Origin: an uncultured Geobacter sp.
GTDB lineage: Bacteria > Desulfobacterota > Desulfuromonadia > Geobacterales > DSM-12255
Assembly (NCBI GenBank): GCA_937860145.1
Contig: CALMBF010000180.1
Coordinates: 1-43,006 of the forward strand
Direction: 5' to 3'
DNA: 43,006 nt
In this document: one piece after another, positions 31,574-41,788 of the stretch
How the letters are laid out: each line of letters begins with the position of its first letter
Position numbering within the stretch: the stretch's first letter is position 1
Notes under the pieces: generated by a model
What the model was told of the DNA's origin: nothing
The model's database searches: none
Seen by the model: the letters and a program-made list of their open reading frames with translations, nothing else
Program-made: the position numbers and the translations under genes

Positions 31574-31625
31574 GCCGGCTCCTGTCCATCGACAAATCGA
31601 TTTACAAGAGCCGGCAAATATTTTA
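31574..31625 (+). terminator. Possible terminator after the thiolase-like gene
   Basis: GCCGGCTC (31574-31581) pairs with GAGCCGGC (31608-31615), enclosing a small inner ATCGA/TCGAT hairpin, followed by AAATATTTT. Confidence 0.5.
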
Positions 31626-31659
31626 CAGTGTCACACCATCCCATCTCGGAGAACTCCCC

Positions 31660-32748
31660 ATGGAACAGCTACAGCGCACCCCCCTCTCGGACGTCCACCG
31701 CAGCATGAACGCACTCATGGCACCCTTCGGCGGCTGGGACATGCCGATCCAGTACGAGGGGATCATCGCCGAACACCGCGCCTGCCGCGAAGGGGCTGCC
31801 CTGTTCGACATCTGCCACATGGGCGAGTTCATCTTCCAGGGGGACCTGGTTGCCGACGGGCTGGAGGATATCTTCACCTTTTCCGTGGTCACCATCCCGG
31901 TTGGCCGTTCCCGCTACGGCTTTCTCCTCAACGACGCCGGGGGGATCGTCGATGACCTGATCATCTTCCGCCTGGCGGACGACACGGTCATGATCGTGGT
32001 CAACGCCGCCACCGCCCCCAAGGACTTTGCCGTCATCAGGGAACGGCTGAAGGGGGGCATCCTCACCGACATCACCGCCGACACCGGCAAGCTCGACCTG
32101 CAGGGGCCCCTCTCCCGGGAGGTCATGACCAGGTTTTTCGGTCCGGCAATCGGCGAACTCCCCTACTTCAAGTTCATCACCACCACGATCCTCGGCGTCC
32201 CGGCCACCGTCAGCCGCACCGGCTACACCGGCGAACTGGGGTACGAGATCTTCCTCCCCGCCGACAAGGTCAGCGAGCTCTGGCAGCTGCTCCTCTCCGA
32301 CAGCCGGGTCAAGCCCGCCGGCCTCGGGGCCCGCGACCTGCTCCGCCTGGAAGTGGGCTACAGCCTGTACGGCAACGACCTCTCCGAAGAGATCACCCCC
32401 CTGGAGGCGGGGCTGGAAAGCTTCGTCAACTTCGGCAAGAACTTCGTCGGCAAGGACGCCCTCCTGCGCCAGAAGGAGGCCGGCCCCTCCCGGGTCAAGG
32501 TCGCCTTCAAGGTGAACTCCCGCCGCTCCCCCCGCCACGACTACACCATCAGGAGCTGCGGCGCAGATGCCGGCATCGTCACCAGCGGCGCCTTCTCCCC
32601 CATGCTGGGGTGCGGTATCGGCCTCGGCTTCGTCACTCCGGAGCTCGCACAGGTGGGAACCCCGCTGACCGTGTGCCACGACAAGGTCGCCATGGAGTGC
32701 TCGGTCTGCACCCTGCCGTTCTACAGCGGCGGCTCGCTGCGCAGCTAA
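31660..32748 (+). CDS. gcvT: Glycine cleavage T protein (aminomethyltransferase)
   Basis: 362 residues. Transfers the methylene group from aminomethyl-lipoyl GcvH to THF and releases ammonia. Family blocks: MAPFGGWDMPIQYEGI, FDICHMGEF, SRTGYTGELGYEIFLP, GLGARDLLRLE and ITPLEAGL. ATG with GGAG upstream. First gene of a complete gcvT-H-PA-PB set; the L protein gene is not in the window. I found no tandem glycine riboswitch in the 121 bases upstream. Confidence 0.96.
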   Translation: MEQLQRTPLSDVHRSMNALMAPFGGWDMPIQYEGIIAEHRACREGAALFDICHMGEFIFQGDLVADGLEDIFTFSVVTIPVGRSRYGFLLNDAGGIVDDLIIFRLADDTVMIVVNAATAPKDFAVIRERLKGGILTDITADTGKLDLQGPLSREVMTRFFGPAIGELPYFKFITTTILGVPATVSRTGYTGELGYEIFLPADKVSELWQLLLSDSRVKPAGLGARDLLRLEVGYSLYGNDLSEEITPLEAGLESFVNFGKNFVGKDALLRQKEAGPSRVKVAFKVNSRRSPRHDYTIRSCGADAGIVTSGAFSPMLGCGIGLGFVTPELAQVGTPLTVCHDKVAMECSVCTLPFYSGGSLRS

Positions 32749-32855
32749 GGAGACGGGAAGGGAGATCCCCCCACAGCTCGATGCATCACAGTTCCGTGCC
32801 CCGCCCGCGTCCCGGGCGGGGCAGGATTTTTTCAAATTTCCGGAGGTATCAAATC

Positions 32856-33227
32856 ATGGATCTGTATTTCAGCAAGGAACACGAGTGGGTCAAGATCAGC
32901 GGCACCACCGCGACCGTCGGCATCAGCGACCATGCCGCCCACGAGCTCGGTGACATCACCTTCGTGGAACTCCCCGCAGTGGGCAAGACCGTCAAGCAGT
33001 TCGAGACGGTCGCGGCCATCGAGTCGGTCAAGGCGGCCAGCGACATCTACTCCCCCCTCTCCGGCAAGGTGACCTCCATCAACGAAACCCTGGAAAACGC
33101 TCCGGAAGTGGTCAACGAGTCCGCCGAAGAGGCTGGCTGGATCTGCACCATCGAGATCGCCGACCCGACCGAGGTCAAGAACCTGATGAGCAAGGCAGAG
33201 TACGACGAATATCTCAAAAGTCTCTAA
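32856..33227 (+). CDS. gcvH: Glycine cleavage H protein
   Basis: 123 residues from the ATG at 32856 (SD CGGAGG). Lipoyl carrier: the lipoyl lysine is in [15 protein letters not shown]-terminal [11 protein letters not shown] and [19 protein letters not shown] are diagnostic. It lies between gcvT and gcvPA. Confidence 0.97.
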   Translation: MDLYFSKEHEWVKISGTTATVGISDHAAHELGDITFVELPAVGKTVKQFETVAAIESVKAASDIYSPLSGKVTSINETLENAPEVVNESAEEAGWICTIEIADPTEVKNLMSKAEYDEYLKSL

Positions 33228-33229
33228 AG

Positions 33230-33312
33230 ACAAGGAGCGAGGAACGAGGAACGAGGTTCGAACAACCGTTTTTTCGGTTTCTCCTCGCTCCTCGATCCCC
33301 GATCCTTGATCC
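33230..33312. repeat. Imperfect inverted repeat between gcvH and gcvPA
   Basis: GGAGCGAGGA near 33235 and TCCTCGCTCC near 33283 are inverted copies, each extended by degenerate direct repeats (GAGGAACGAGGAACGAGG; CTCGATCCCCGATCCTTGATCC). The structure resembles a dispersed REP-like element inside the operon; it may form a large hairpin in the mRNA. Confidence 0.6.
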
Positions 33313-33334
33313 TTTACCGCAAAGGACCATTGCC

Positions 33335-34666
33335 ATGAGTTATTGTCCCAACACGCCGGCCGAACAGGAGGAGATGCTGGCCGCCATCGGCGTGAAGAGC
33401 ATCGACGACCTCTTCGCCCCGATCCCTCCTCACCTGCGGGCCAGATCCTTCGACCTCCCGCCGGGCATGTCCGAATTCGAGATGCTGGCCAAGATGACCG
33501 CCCTGGCCGGCGCGAACGCCCAGGGGCTGACCTGCTTCGTCGGCGGAGGGGCCTACGACCACCTCATCCCGACGGCCGTCGATCACCTGGCGAACCGGGC
33601 CGAGTTCTACACCGCCTACACCCCCTACCAGCCCGAGTGCTCCCAGGGGACCCTGCAGGCACTGTTCGAGTACCAAACCGCCATCTGCCGTCTCACGGGG
33701 ATGGAGGTCTCCAACGCATCCCTCTACGACGGCGGCACCGCCCTGGCCGAAGCGGCCATCATGTCCCTCAGGGTCACGGGGCGCAGCAGGCTGATCGTGG
33801 ACGGCTGCGTCAACCCCTTCCACCGCCAGGTGCTGGCCACCTACCTGGAAGACATCGACGTGGAGATCGTCACGGTCGCCCCGAAGGATGCCACCTCCGA
33901 CCGGGCAGCCCTGCTGGCGGCGCTGGATGACCGCTCCGCCGCCCTCATTCTCCAGACCCCCAACTTCTTCGGCACGGTCGAGGACCTGACGGAGCTCTCG
34001 GCGGCGGCCCACGCACGGGGGGCACTGGTGGTCGCCTCCACCTATCCGGTCGCCCTGGGGATGCTGGCAACGCCGGCCGCCATGGGTGCCGACATCGCCG
34101 TCGGTGACGGCCAGAGCCTGGGCAACCCCCTCTCCTTCGGCGGCCCTGCCTTCGGCTACATCGCCACGGTCAAGAAATACATCCGCAACCTGCCGGGGCG
34201 GATCATCGGCGAAACCGTCGACCGCCAGGGGCGGCGCGGCTACGTCCTCACCCTCCAGGCACGGGAGCAGCACATCAAGCGCCACAAGGCGACCTCCAAC
34301 ATTTGCAGCAACCAGAGCCTCTGCGCCCTGCGGGGGCTGATCTTCCTCTCCCTCCTGGGGAAGGAGGGGCTGGCGGAGATGGCCCGACTGAACCGGAACA
34401 AGGCCGAGTACGCCAAGGGGGTGCTGGCCAGGATCCCGGGGGTCTCGGTCGTCGGCAGCGGGCCGACGTTCAACGAATTCGTCATCAGCCTCCCCCGGAC
34501 GGCCGGACCGGTGGTCGAAAAACTCCTTGCCAGGGGAGTCGCCGCCGGCGTCCCCCTGGGCGAGTACTACCCCGGCATGGAGAACTGCCTGGTCGTGACG
34601 GTGACGGAGAAGCGGAGCAGGGACGAGATCGAACTCCTCGCCCGGGAACTGGAGGTGGCCCTGTGA
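33335..34666 (+). CDS. gcvPA: Glycine decarboxylase P protein, subunit 1
   Basis: 443 residues; the N-terminal half of the split P protein. Family blocks: [99 protein letters not shown]. The ATG at 33335 has AAAGGA nine bases upstream. Overlaps gcvPB by GTGA, so the two subunits are coupled. Confidence 0.96.
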   Translation: MSYCPNTPAEQEEMLAAIGVKSIDDLFAPIPPHLRARSFDLPPGMSEFEMLAKMTALAGANAQGLTCFVGGGAYDHLIPTAVDHLANRAEFYTAYTPYQPECSQGTLQALFEYQTAICRLTGMEVSNASLYDGGTALAEAAIMSLRVTGRSRLIVDGCVNPFHRQVLATYLEDIDVEIVTVAPKDATSDRAALLAALDDRSAALILQTPNFFGTVEDLTELSAAAHARGALVVASTYPVALGMLATPAAMGADIAVGDGQSLGNPLSFGGPAFGYIATVKKYIRNLPGRIIGETVDRQGRRGYVLTLQAREQHIKRHKATSNICSNQSLCALRGLIFLSLLGKEGLAEMARLNRNKAEYAKGVLARIPGVSVVGSGPTFNEFVISLPRTAGPVVEKLLARGVAAGVPLGEYYPGMENCLVVTVTEKRSRDEIELLARELEVAL

Positions 34667-36105
34667 AACTGATCTACGAGCAATCCGTACCCGGCCGCCG
34701 CGGCGTCCAGCTGCCGGCCTGCGACGTCCCCGAAGCCACGCCCCTCCCGGCGGCTCTCTGCCGGGCAGAGGCAGCCACCCTTCCCGAGATGTCCGAGCTG
34801 GACGTGGTGCGCCACTTCACCCGCCTCTCCCGGCGCAACTTCTCCGTCGACACCAACTTCTACCCCCTGGGCTCCTGCACCATGAAGTACAACTCCAAGG
34901 GGCTGGAGGCGGCCGCCGGCCTGATGGCACCGTACCACCCCATGATCCCGCTCCTCCCCGGCGGCGAGGCCCTCGCCCAGGGGTGCCTGGGGATGCTTCA
35001 CGGCCTGGGGACGGCCCTTGCCGAGATCACCGGCATGGACGAGGTGACCACCCAGCCCCTGGCCGGCGCCCACGGCGAGATGACCGGCATGCTCCTGGTG
35101 GCGGCCTACCACCGGGCCAAGGGGAACAAGAAGAAGTACGTCATCGTCCCCGACTCCTCCCACGGCACCAACCCGGCCTCCGCAGCCATGGTGGGGTACG
35201 AAATCATCACCATCCCCACCGCCCCCTACGGCGACATGGACATGGAGGCCTTCAAGGCCGCCCTGAGCTCCGAGACCGCGGCGGTCATGATGACCTGCCC
35301 CAACACCCTGGGGCTCTTCAACCCCCACGTGAAGGAGATCTGCGACCTGGCCCACGGCGTGGATGCCCTGGTCTACTACGACGGCGCCAACCTGAACGCG
35401 ATCATGGGGAAGGTCCGCCCCGGCGACGTGGGATTCGACGTCATCCACGTGAACCTGCACAAAACCTTCGGCACCCCCCACGGCTCGGGCGGACCGGGGA
35501 GCGGGCCCGTGGGTGTGAAGAAGGCACTGGTCCCCTTCCTCCCGAGCCCCCGCATCGTGAAAAAGGACGACGGCAGCTTCGCCATCGACCGGGACAACCC
35601 CCGGAGCATCGGCCGCACCGCCAACTTCTTCGGCAACTTCGGGGTCATGGCCAAGGCCTACGCCTACATCCTCCAGCAGGGGAAGGAGGGGCTGATCCGG
35701 GTCTCCGAGCAGGCGGTCCTGAACGCCAACTACATCATGAGCCGCCTGAAGGCGTACTACGACCTCCCCTACGACCAGACCTGCATGCACGAGTGCGTCT
35801 TCTCCGCCAGCCGGCAGCTGCAGCACGACGTCCATGCCATCGACATCGCCAAGTACCTCATCGACCAGGGGTACCACCCGCCGACGGTCTACTTCCCCCT
35901 CATCGTCAAGGAGGCGATCATGATCGAGCCGACGGAGACCGAGTCCAAGGCAACCATGGACAGTTTCATCGAGGTCATGATCGAGGCGGCGAAGCTGGCC
36001 GAAACCAACCCGGAAGTTCTGAAGGAGGCACCGGTCACCATGCCGATCTCCCGTCTGGACGAGACCAAGGCGGCCCGGGAGCAGAAGGTCTGCTGCATCG
36101 GCTGA
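34663..36105 (+). CDS. gcvPB: Glycine decarboxylase P protein, subunit 2
   Basis: 480 residues. The start is a GTG (34663) inside the gcvPA stop, with GGAGG upstream; a longer open frame to its left is the wrong frame of gcvPA. The PLP lysine is in [18 protein letters not shown]. Other blocks: [40 protein letters not shown]. Last gene of the operon; a strong terminator follows. Confidence 0.97.
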   Translation: MKLIYEQSVPGRRGVQLPACDVPEATPLPAALCRAEAATLPEMSELDVVRHFTRLSRRNFSVDTNFYPLGSCTMKYNSKGLEAAAGLMAPYHPMIPLLPGGEALAQGCLGMLHGLGTALAEITGMDEVTTQPLAGAHGEMTGMLLVAAYHRAKGNKKKYVIVPDSSHGTNPASAAMVGYEIITIPTAPYGDMDMEAFKAALSSETAAVMMTCPNTLGLFNPHVKEICDLAHGVDALVYYDGANLNAIMGKVRPGDVGFDVIHVNLHKTFGTPHGSGGPGSGPVGVKKALVPFLPSPRIVKKDDGSFAIDRDNPRSIGRTANFFGNFGVMAKAYAYILQQGKEGLIRVSEQAVLNANYIMSRLKAYYDLPYDQTCMHECVFSASRQLQHDVHAIDIAKYLIDQGYHPPTVYFPLIVKEAIMIEPTETESKATMDSFIEVMIEAAKLAETNPEVLKEAPVTMPISRLDETKAAREQKVCCIG

Positions 36106-36138
36106 TGTTGAGCTGTTGTTTATCGGGGAGATGTGATA

Positions 36139-36178
36139 GAAAACACCCTGACAGAAACCTGTCAGGGTGTTTTCTATT
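36139..36178 (+). terminator. Terminator of the gcv operon
   Basis: GAAAACACCCTGACAG (36139-36154) and CTGTCAGGGTGTTTTC (36159-36174) are perfect complements around AAAC, followed by TATTTT. Confidence 0.9.
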
Positions 36179-36196
36179 TTAGTAATAGAGACTCAT

Positions 36197-39100
36197 ATGG
36201 ATACAATGCCACCTTCAACAGATCGCGCTTCACTCGCCTACCCGTTTCCCGGTGGTATTGCCGGAAAACTCGGGGATCGCTTTGAAGCAAAATGGGCCGT
36301 AAAAAAGCTATTCGAGGTTTTGCTGGGGCATGCAGACTCCATGCAGTTTGAGTTTGTCGATCCCATCAACCATGGCGTTGAATTCTGGATAACACGTAAT
36401 GGTCGAAAAGAATGGTATCAAGCTAAACGGCAAAATACGCAAGGCAACTGGACGATTGGACGTTTGGCTAAAGAAGGAGTTTTAGCGGCCTCACTGTCGA
36501 AATTGTCGGTCCCCCCAGATAGTACGTTTTTCTTTCTCTCCACTGTGCCAGCTACGGAACTGCATCATCTTGCGCAACGAGCGGCTTTGATTGAAACGAA
36601 CGCCAACGATTTTCTAAATGCTTTGTCAGCAGAAGAACGCGGCTCACATTTCCCAGAACTCTGCCGGCACTGGGGAACCAATGAAGAAAGGGCCTGGCAG
36701 TACTTAAAACGTGTCCAGATTCTATGCGAGCCTGAACCTGATCTCGATATCAATATCAGGATACTTGGCGGCCAACTGTTCCGCGATCCCTATACCCGCA
36801 TATTTCCTCTGCTTAGAGACTACCTTGAAAATAATTTCAACCGTGAACTGACTACAGAAATAACTCGTCGCGAGATAATAGACGGAGGTCTTCTTGCTCC
36901 TCGGGCTCCGCTTGACCCGACTTTGCGGGAAAACGTAGATCAAGCCAATCAGCGTTATCTCGAAAGCTATGCCCCATTTGGCATTGGCGGTACAACAATA
37001 TCACGAAACGAAGCTAAGGAAGCGTTATCCGCGCTCTCTGCCAAAGATGGCCCATCAATAATTTTGCTGACCGGAAATGCGGGAACCGGAAAATCAGGGG
37101 TGATCCGGGAAGTACTGTCTGAATTGAAAGCGGACGGAACAATATTCCTCGCCTTCCGAATTGATAATCGCTTGGCGATCAACTCCTCCCCTGCCCTGGG
37201 GCAAGCACTCTATGGGCTAGCTGAAAACCCTGTCAACACCTTGCAATCCCTGGCAACGGATGGGAAAGCAATCCTTTTCATCGATCAAATTGACGCTATC
37301 AGCGAAGTCTCCGGTCGGACCGGTGCCATCCGCGAGGTAATTTTCGAATTCCTCAACTATGCACGGTTTTCAAAAAATATCCGTATCATTGCCGCCTGTC
37401 GTACCTATGATCTGACCAATGACAGTGCATTGTTGCAGTTGGAAAAGGCTCACCAAGTACAGAGAATTGAAATTAAATCTCTTGATTGGTCTGCCGAAGT
37501 CGAACCCTTATTCTCGGCAAAAGGTATTCCGTGCGGCGGCTTTACTGCCAAGCAACGGGAACTGCTATCACTGCCTCTAAACCTCGCCTTGTTTCTCGAA
37601 ATTTTCGAAAATGGCGAGCAAGCCTTGCAGTTCCAGTCAACAACGGAATTGTTTGACAGGCTTGTGGAGAAGAAGCAGCGTGCTATTCGTGATCGTGGTT
37701 ATCCAGCTTTTGCGGTCATGCCAGTGCTTTCTCATTTGGCAAAGGTTATGAGTAGCGACCAATTGCTCGATGCCTCGGAAACAGTCCTGGATCAGTTCCC
37801 TAACGGCCTTGATCTGCTGGCAACGGAACACCTGATAAGCAAAGTAGATGGACGCATTAACTTTTTTCACGAAAGCCTGTTCGATTATGCCTTTGCAAGG
37901 GGATTCGTTACTGACCGAAGAAACCTGCTCGATTTCCTCCGACAGGATGAACAGCACCTTTTTCGAAGGACACAGGTTCGTCAGATATTGGCGATGTACA
38001 GGCAAACAGCACCAGCGCCTTATGTCAAGCAACTGCAAGAGTTGCTGAACAGTCCTGATGTCCGCTATCACTTGAAGGATGCTGTCATGCGCTGGCTTGG
38101 CGGGCTCATTGATACTACTGAAGCAGAGTTGGACGTTATTCTGGCTCTTGATAGGCCGTTGGAACAAATGCCACCATTGGTGCGCTTGGCCATCTATCCG
38201 CAAGCAGGCATGTTACCGGTATTGATCCGTCGAGGACTTATTGCCGAATGGCTGGATTCTTCCAGTGCTGAGCGGCGCGGCGATGCCTTGAATATCCTGC
38301 GGAATTGCGCCAAGAGTTTCTCGGCTGATGTTGCTCTTGTGCTGCGAAACTGGTGGAAGCAAGACCCTGAACACAGCAAAGCTCTGCTCGGCTGGTTTTC
38401 CTGGCTGCATGACTTGCCGTCGTCGCCCGAATTGCTTCAACTCAATTTGGATGTGATTCACTCCAAACCAGCAGGACTGTTTGAAAATGCCGTGTATGAT
38501 CGACACTCAATATCTGCTTGGCTTAAGCACGACACGGCGGCAGCAGGCAAGTTGCTCAAGGAATTGTTTGAAGCCTGGTATGATAATTTCCCCGAAGGTC
38601 ATCCGTTCAAGAGAGATCAACAAAACGACCTCGATTATCATTGGCTTGAAGAATTGCAGAAAAAATCAGCCGGCATTTTCCTTGATTCCGTTATGCCTGC
38701 ATTTATCGAAGCAATTCGACGAATAAATCTTTCTTATAACGGACAGTACTGGGAAGACTACACTTGGCGGGTACATTATTATGGAAACAATTACGGATCC
38801 AACCGATTTCTTGATCTAATACGGAAATCATTGTCTGAAGTAGCCAAGAGCGAGCCAGAAAAAGCAATTTATTGGTTTGAGCAAATAGACTTACTAACCC
38901 ATCCTGCTACGCAGTCCCTGTGCCTTGAAACCATTGCATCAGCCGGTGATGTTATCGGGTATAAATTACCATCGATTGTTTCTACTGAAGGAATTTTTGA
39001 TGTCGGCCCTAATGGTGCTGATTGGCTCTCGCTCGCCCATGCTGCCAATGCTGCCCTTCCTCATCTTACTCAACAAGAAAGGCATGTCATTGAAGATCGA

Positions 39101-40828
39101 ATCCTGAATCACTGGCCTGAATTACGACTGGCAAAAAAAATTATTGTTGAATTGGCTAACGGCCGCCCTGAAGAAGAGCCCTTTTGGACTCGTAAATCTG
39201 CAATGCGTGACTTGAACTGGAGTGGATATGACCAGTGGTGCATCCTTAGATCGATAGATACTATAAATCTCTCGCCACAAGCACTGCTTAGACTTTCACA
39301 ACTGAATAGAAAGTTCCACAACAAAACCGTTCCCACACCAAATAACATGGAAGCCACATGGGTGCCACCGCCAATTGGTTCAGATCGCTCAAAATTCATG
39401 TCCGACGATTCCTGGCTGAGCGCGGTCAAAGCGTATTGTGATGATCGGGAAACAAGCAGGTCGAAAGGAGAATGGTATCGACACACTGGCGCCAGTGGTC
39501 TCGCACAACTTCTTCAAGAATGCACAAAGGAAAAACCGGAACGATTTGCGGAACTATTTTTACGATTTCCACCTGGTACTCACCATGAATACTTCAACGG
39601 TATATTGAACGGCTTGGCCGAGAGCCAAGCACTTGACGAAGTATTGTTAATGGCACTACGTCATGCCCATGCGTTACCTGAACACCCATGCTGCGAGGGA
39701 GTCTGCCGGATTCTGCAAAAACGTCCGTCCCTGACAGATCATGTCGATATATTTTCGATGCTGCTCTGGTATGTTGAAAATGGCGAGGCCGCAACCAACG
39801 AGGAATCGGATCAGAGACGGACACAAGAGCTTATTGTTTCTGTGGAACAACTGATTTCAAAAGGCGGCTTTACCATGTTTCGTAGCGGTTTTTTTGATCG
39901 TGGTACTGCAGTGGAAACCCTTGGTGCCATCCTGTGGGATTGTGATAGCCGTCTGGCTGAAGGCGTTGATGTGCTCAAAAGACGCATTGAGAGTGAGCCT
40001 CTGGAAAGCATACGCTGTCTTATGACCAAGCCAATTTATTCCGTGCTACGCCAGAACAATCGCTTGGCGGCAACCCTGCTGAAGCAACTGGTCGTTCAAG
40101 AGCAAGGGTTCGATCTAAATCCATTAGCGACCTATAAAGGAATTCTTCTGCTTTGCTACATTCTGCATGGAGCTCCTGATATCGGCATGGAACTGCTCGA
40201 ATTGCTCCTTGCTGCGGAAGAAGAGAAATATAGACTCCTTGGAGCATTTCACCTTTTACGAGAAGCGTTCTATAACGAACCAATTGCTGAACGCGCTAGA
40301 ATTCTGCTTCATAGTGGAGATCGTTATCGGCAGATTGCCGCGCACTTAGCGGCTCATCATATATCACAAGCCGCTTATCGGACAATTGCGGAGCATCAAC
40401 TCATTGAGTTCTTCAATGATCCGGTAAAAGAAATCAGAGCCGAAGCTGCTGAATGTTTTCGCGAACTATGGAATGAAGAAATTGAATCGTTTCGCTCCCT
40501 GATTAATGTTTTCATTCGATCCAAGGCTTTTGAGGAGGATAACTTTGCATTATTTCATCTGCTCAAAGATGCTCACGAGCCAACTACCGAAGAGGTGATA
40601 TTGGCAGCGGAGCGTGTCCTTGATCTAGCAGAAAGACCTGACGATGGTTCATCTCCATCAGGAAGGCGACGTGAGATGCATTATCTCGACGACCTGTTAC
40701 TGAAGGAATATTCAGCTACTGAAAACCGTCCGGAATTAAGGGCACGTATTCTCGATATTCTCGACAAGATGTTGATTCTTGGCTTGTATGGAACCGATAA
40801 GATTATTCAGGAACATGAACGGTTGTAG
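36197..40828 (+). CDS. Giant nuclease-STAND NTPase, Avs-like antiphage candidate
   Basis: 1543 residues. N-terminal part (about 20-110) looks like a PD-(D/E)xK nuclease of the DUF4297/Cap4 type: E30 in LGDRFEAKW, D55/E62 in VDPINHGVEFW, and Q75xK77 in EWYQAKRQ. A STAND/NACHT-like NTPase follows: Walker A GNAGTGKS (293-300), Walker B ILFIDQIDAIS (359-369), sensor arginine in IIAACRTYD, and FFHESLFDYAFAR near 557-569, the usual end of such modules. The remaining 950 residues are helical, repeat-like and suited to target sensing. This plan is that of Avs proteins, which recognise phage proteins and then cut DNA. Base composition is visibly lower in GC than neighbours. The ATG at 36197 has only a weak SD; an ATG three codons on is an alternative. 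Avs subfamily not assigned. Confidence 0.75.
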   Translation: MDTMPPSTDRASLAYPFPGGIAGKLGDRFEAKWAVKKLFEVLLGHADSMQFEFVDPINHGVEFWITRNGRKEWYQAKRQNTQGNWTIGRLAKEGVLAASLSKLSVPPDSTFFFLSTVPATELHHLAQRAALIETNANDFLNALSAEERGSHFPELCRHWGTNEERAWQYLKRVQILCEPEPDLDINIRILGGQLFRDPYTRIFPLLRDYLENNFNRELTTEITRREIIDGGLLAPRAPLDPTLRENVDQANQRYLESYAPFGIGGTTISRNEAKEALSALSAKDGPSIILLTGNAGTGKSGVIREVLSELKADGTIFLAFRIDNRLAINSSPALGQALYGLAENPVNTLQSLATDGKAILFIDQIDAISEVSGRTGAIREVIFEFLNYARFSKNIRIIAACRTYDLTNDSALLQLEKAHQVQRIEIKSLDWSAEVEPLFSAKGIPCGGFTAKQRELLSLPLNLALFLEIFENGEQALQFQSTTELFDRLVEKKQRAIRDRGYPAFAVMPVLSHLAKVMSSDQLLDASETVLDQFPNGLDLLATEHLISKVDGRINFFHESLFDYAFARGFVTDRRNLLDFLRQDEQHLFRRTQVRQILAMYRQTAPAPYVKQLQELLNSPDVRYHLKDAVMRWLGGLIDTTEAELDVILALDRPLEQMPPLVRLAIYPQAGMLPVLIRRGLIAEWLDSSSAERRGDALNILRNCAKSFSADVALVLRNWWKQDPEHSKALLGWFSWLHDLPSSPELLQLNLDVIHSKPAGLFENAVYDRHSISAWLKHDTAAAGKLLKELFEAWYDNFPEGHPFKRDQQNDLDYHWLEELQKKSAGIFLDSVMPAFIEAIRRINLSYNGQYWEDYTWRVHYYGNNYGSNRFLDLIRKSLSEVAKSEPEKAIYWFEQIDLLTHPATQSLCLETIASAGDVIGYKLPSIVSTEGIFDVGPNGADWLSLAHAANAALPHLTQQERHVIEDRILNHWPELRLAKKIIVELANGRPEEEPFWTRKSAMRDLNWSGYDQWCILRSIDTINLSPQALLRLSQLNRKFHNKTVPTPNNMEATWVPPPIGSDRSKFMSDDSWLSAVKAYCDDRETSRSKGEWYRHTGASGLAQLLQECTKEKPERFAELFLRFPPGTHHEYFNGILNGLAESQALDEVLLMALRHAHALPEHPCCEGVCRILQKRPSLTDHVDIFSMLLWYVENGEAATNEESDQRRTQELIVSVEQLISKGGFTMFRSGFFDRGTAVETLGAILWDCDSRLAEGVDVLKRRIESEPLESIRCLMTKPIYSVLRQNNRLAATLLKQLVVQEQGFDLNPLATYKGILLLCYILHGAPDIGMELLELLLAAEEEKYRLLGAFHLLREAFYNEPIAERARILLHSGDRYRQIAAHLAAHHISQAAYRTIAEHQLIEFFNDPVKEIRAEAAECFRELWNEEIESFRSLINVFIRSKAFEEDNFALFHLLKDAHEPTTEEVILAAERVLDLAERPDDGSSPSGRRREMHYLDDLLLKEYSATENRPELRARILDILDKMLILGLYGTDKIIQEHERL

Positions 40829-40849
40829 AAAATTTTATTCCCTAACCCC

Positions 40850-40912
40850 ATGCCCATAGAAAAGCACTTCGACATCCCCTTCATCGCCAACCTGGCCCTG
40901 CAGGAAAAATAA
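40850..40912 (+). pseudogene. Remnant of a DUF1156-type DNA methylase N-terminus
   Basis: A 20-codon frame, MPIEKHFDIPFIANLALQEK then TAA, begins 22 bases after the STAND gene. From memory this is very like the first residues of DUF1156 adenine-specific methylases found in antiphage gene sets, where the sequence normally runs on for about 900 residues. Only this stub remains, which suggests a deletion. Alternatively it is a real tiny gene; I consider that less likely. Confidence 0.45.
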
Positions 40913-40978
40913 ACTTGCCATTGAACTACTCCGCCACACCGTGTATCATTTCCTTACCCACTCAGAAAGGCACGAATC

Positions 40979-41128
40979 ATGACCGCTCGTGAAGCAAAAA
41001 AAACTGCTGCCGAGATCAAGACCCTCATCAAGCAGCTCTCGCCGGAAAAAATCAAGGAGCTTGTCGTCAGGGCAGGCATTTACACCCCCGACGGCAAACT
41101 GACCAAGCCGTACCGTCAGGATGTATAG
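40979..41128 (+). CDS. Small protein, probable antitoxin partner
   Basis: 49 residues from ATG at 40979 (AAAGG upstream). Mostly helical (AREAKKTAAEIKTLIKQL, EKIKELVVRAG), ending IYTPDGKLTKPYRQDV, a tail shared by small genes placed before toxin-like genes. It overlaps the next gene by eight bases (ATGTATAG), the usual coupling of toxin-antitoxin pairs. No DNA-binding domain is obvious. Function inferred from arrangement only. Confidence 0.65.
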   Translation: MTAREAKKTAAEIKTLIKQLSPEKIKELVVRAGIYTPDGKLTKPYRQDV

Positions 41129-41729
41129 ATCACTCCCCTCCTTCGTCCTCGGCTTTCACGGCTGCGACAAAGAAGTGGCCGAACGTGTCCTCGCCGGAAA
41201 GGACAACCTGAAACATAGCGAAAATGACTACGACTGGCTCGGCCACGGCATCTACTTCTGGGAGAACAGCCCGCAGAGAGCCCTGCAGTACGCCAAGCAC
41301 CTGAAGCAAAATCCCCACCTGACTAAATCCCGAATCAAACAAGAAGCCGTAATCGGCGCAGTGATCGACCTTGGTAACTGCCTCAATCTTCTCGAAGCAG
41401 AGTCTTTGCAGCTACTTAAATCAACTTACGGTTTCCTAAAGCAGTATGCCGAGAACGAGAAATCTCCTCTACCGGTAAATTCGAAACCATTCGGCGAAGA
41501 GAAAGACATCCTCATTCGCCGTCTGGACTGCGCCGTTATTGAAGCAACGCATACCCTCTACGATGTAATGGAGAAACCCCGATTCGATTCAGTCCGTGGA
41601 GTATTCTGGGAAGGTAAGGAGCTCTACCCCAATGCCGGATTCCGCGAGAAAAATCATATTCAAATTTGTGTTCGTAACCTTGACTGCATAAAAGGTTACT
41701 TCCGCCCCCGCAAGTCAATCTCCGACTAA
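41121..41729 (+). CDS. ADP-ribosyltransferase-like protein, probable toxin
   Basis: 202 residues. The N-terminus has FHGCD (12-16) and LGHGIYFWE (40-48), spaced like the first two active-site elements of ART/PARP-type folds (a His or Arg in strand 1 and a G-x-Y-F strand) as also found in DUF3990 proteins. A later Glu for the H-Y-E triad is not clear; QICVRNL near the C-terminus is a candidate strand. It shares an overlap with the 49-residue gene. Base composition is intermediate between the STAND gene and the chromosomal genes. Could be a type II toxin or an abortive-infection effector. Confidence 0.6.
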   Translation: MYRSLPSFVLGFHGCDKEVAERVLAGKDNLKHSENDYDWLGHGIYFWENSPQRALQYAKHLKQNPHLTKSRIKQEAVIGAVIDLGNCLNLLEAESLQLLKSTYGFLKQYAENEKSPLPVNSKPFGEEKDILIRRLDCAVIEATHTLYDVMEKPRFDSVRGVFWEGKELYPNAGFREKNHIQICVRNLDCIKGYFRPRKSISD

Positions 41730-41788
41730 TCCCAACCTGATTTAAAGTAACTCTCCTCGTCAACCTACACCATGGAGGGCAACCATTC

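Noticed and set aside
31539-31659. Glycine riboswitch upstream of gcvT
   Set aside because: The interval is too short for the tandem aptamer and lacks its conserved cores; only a terminator-like hairpin is present.
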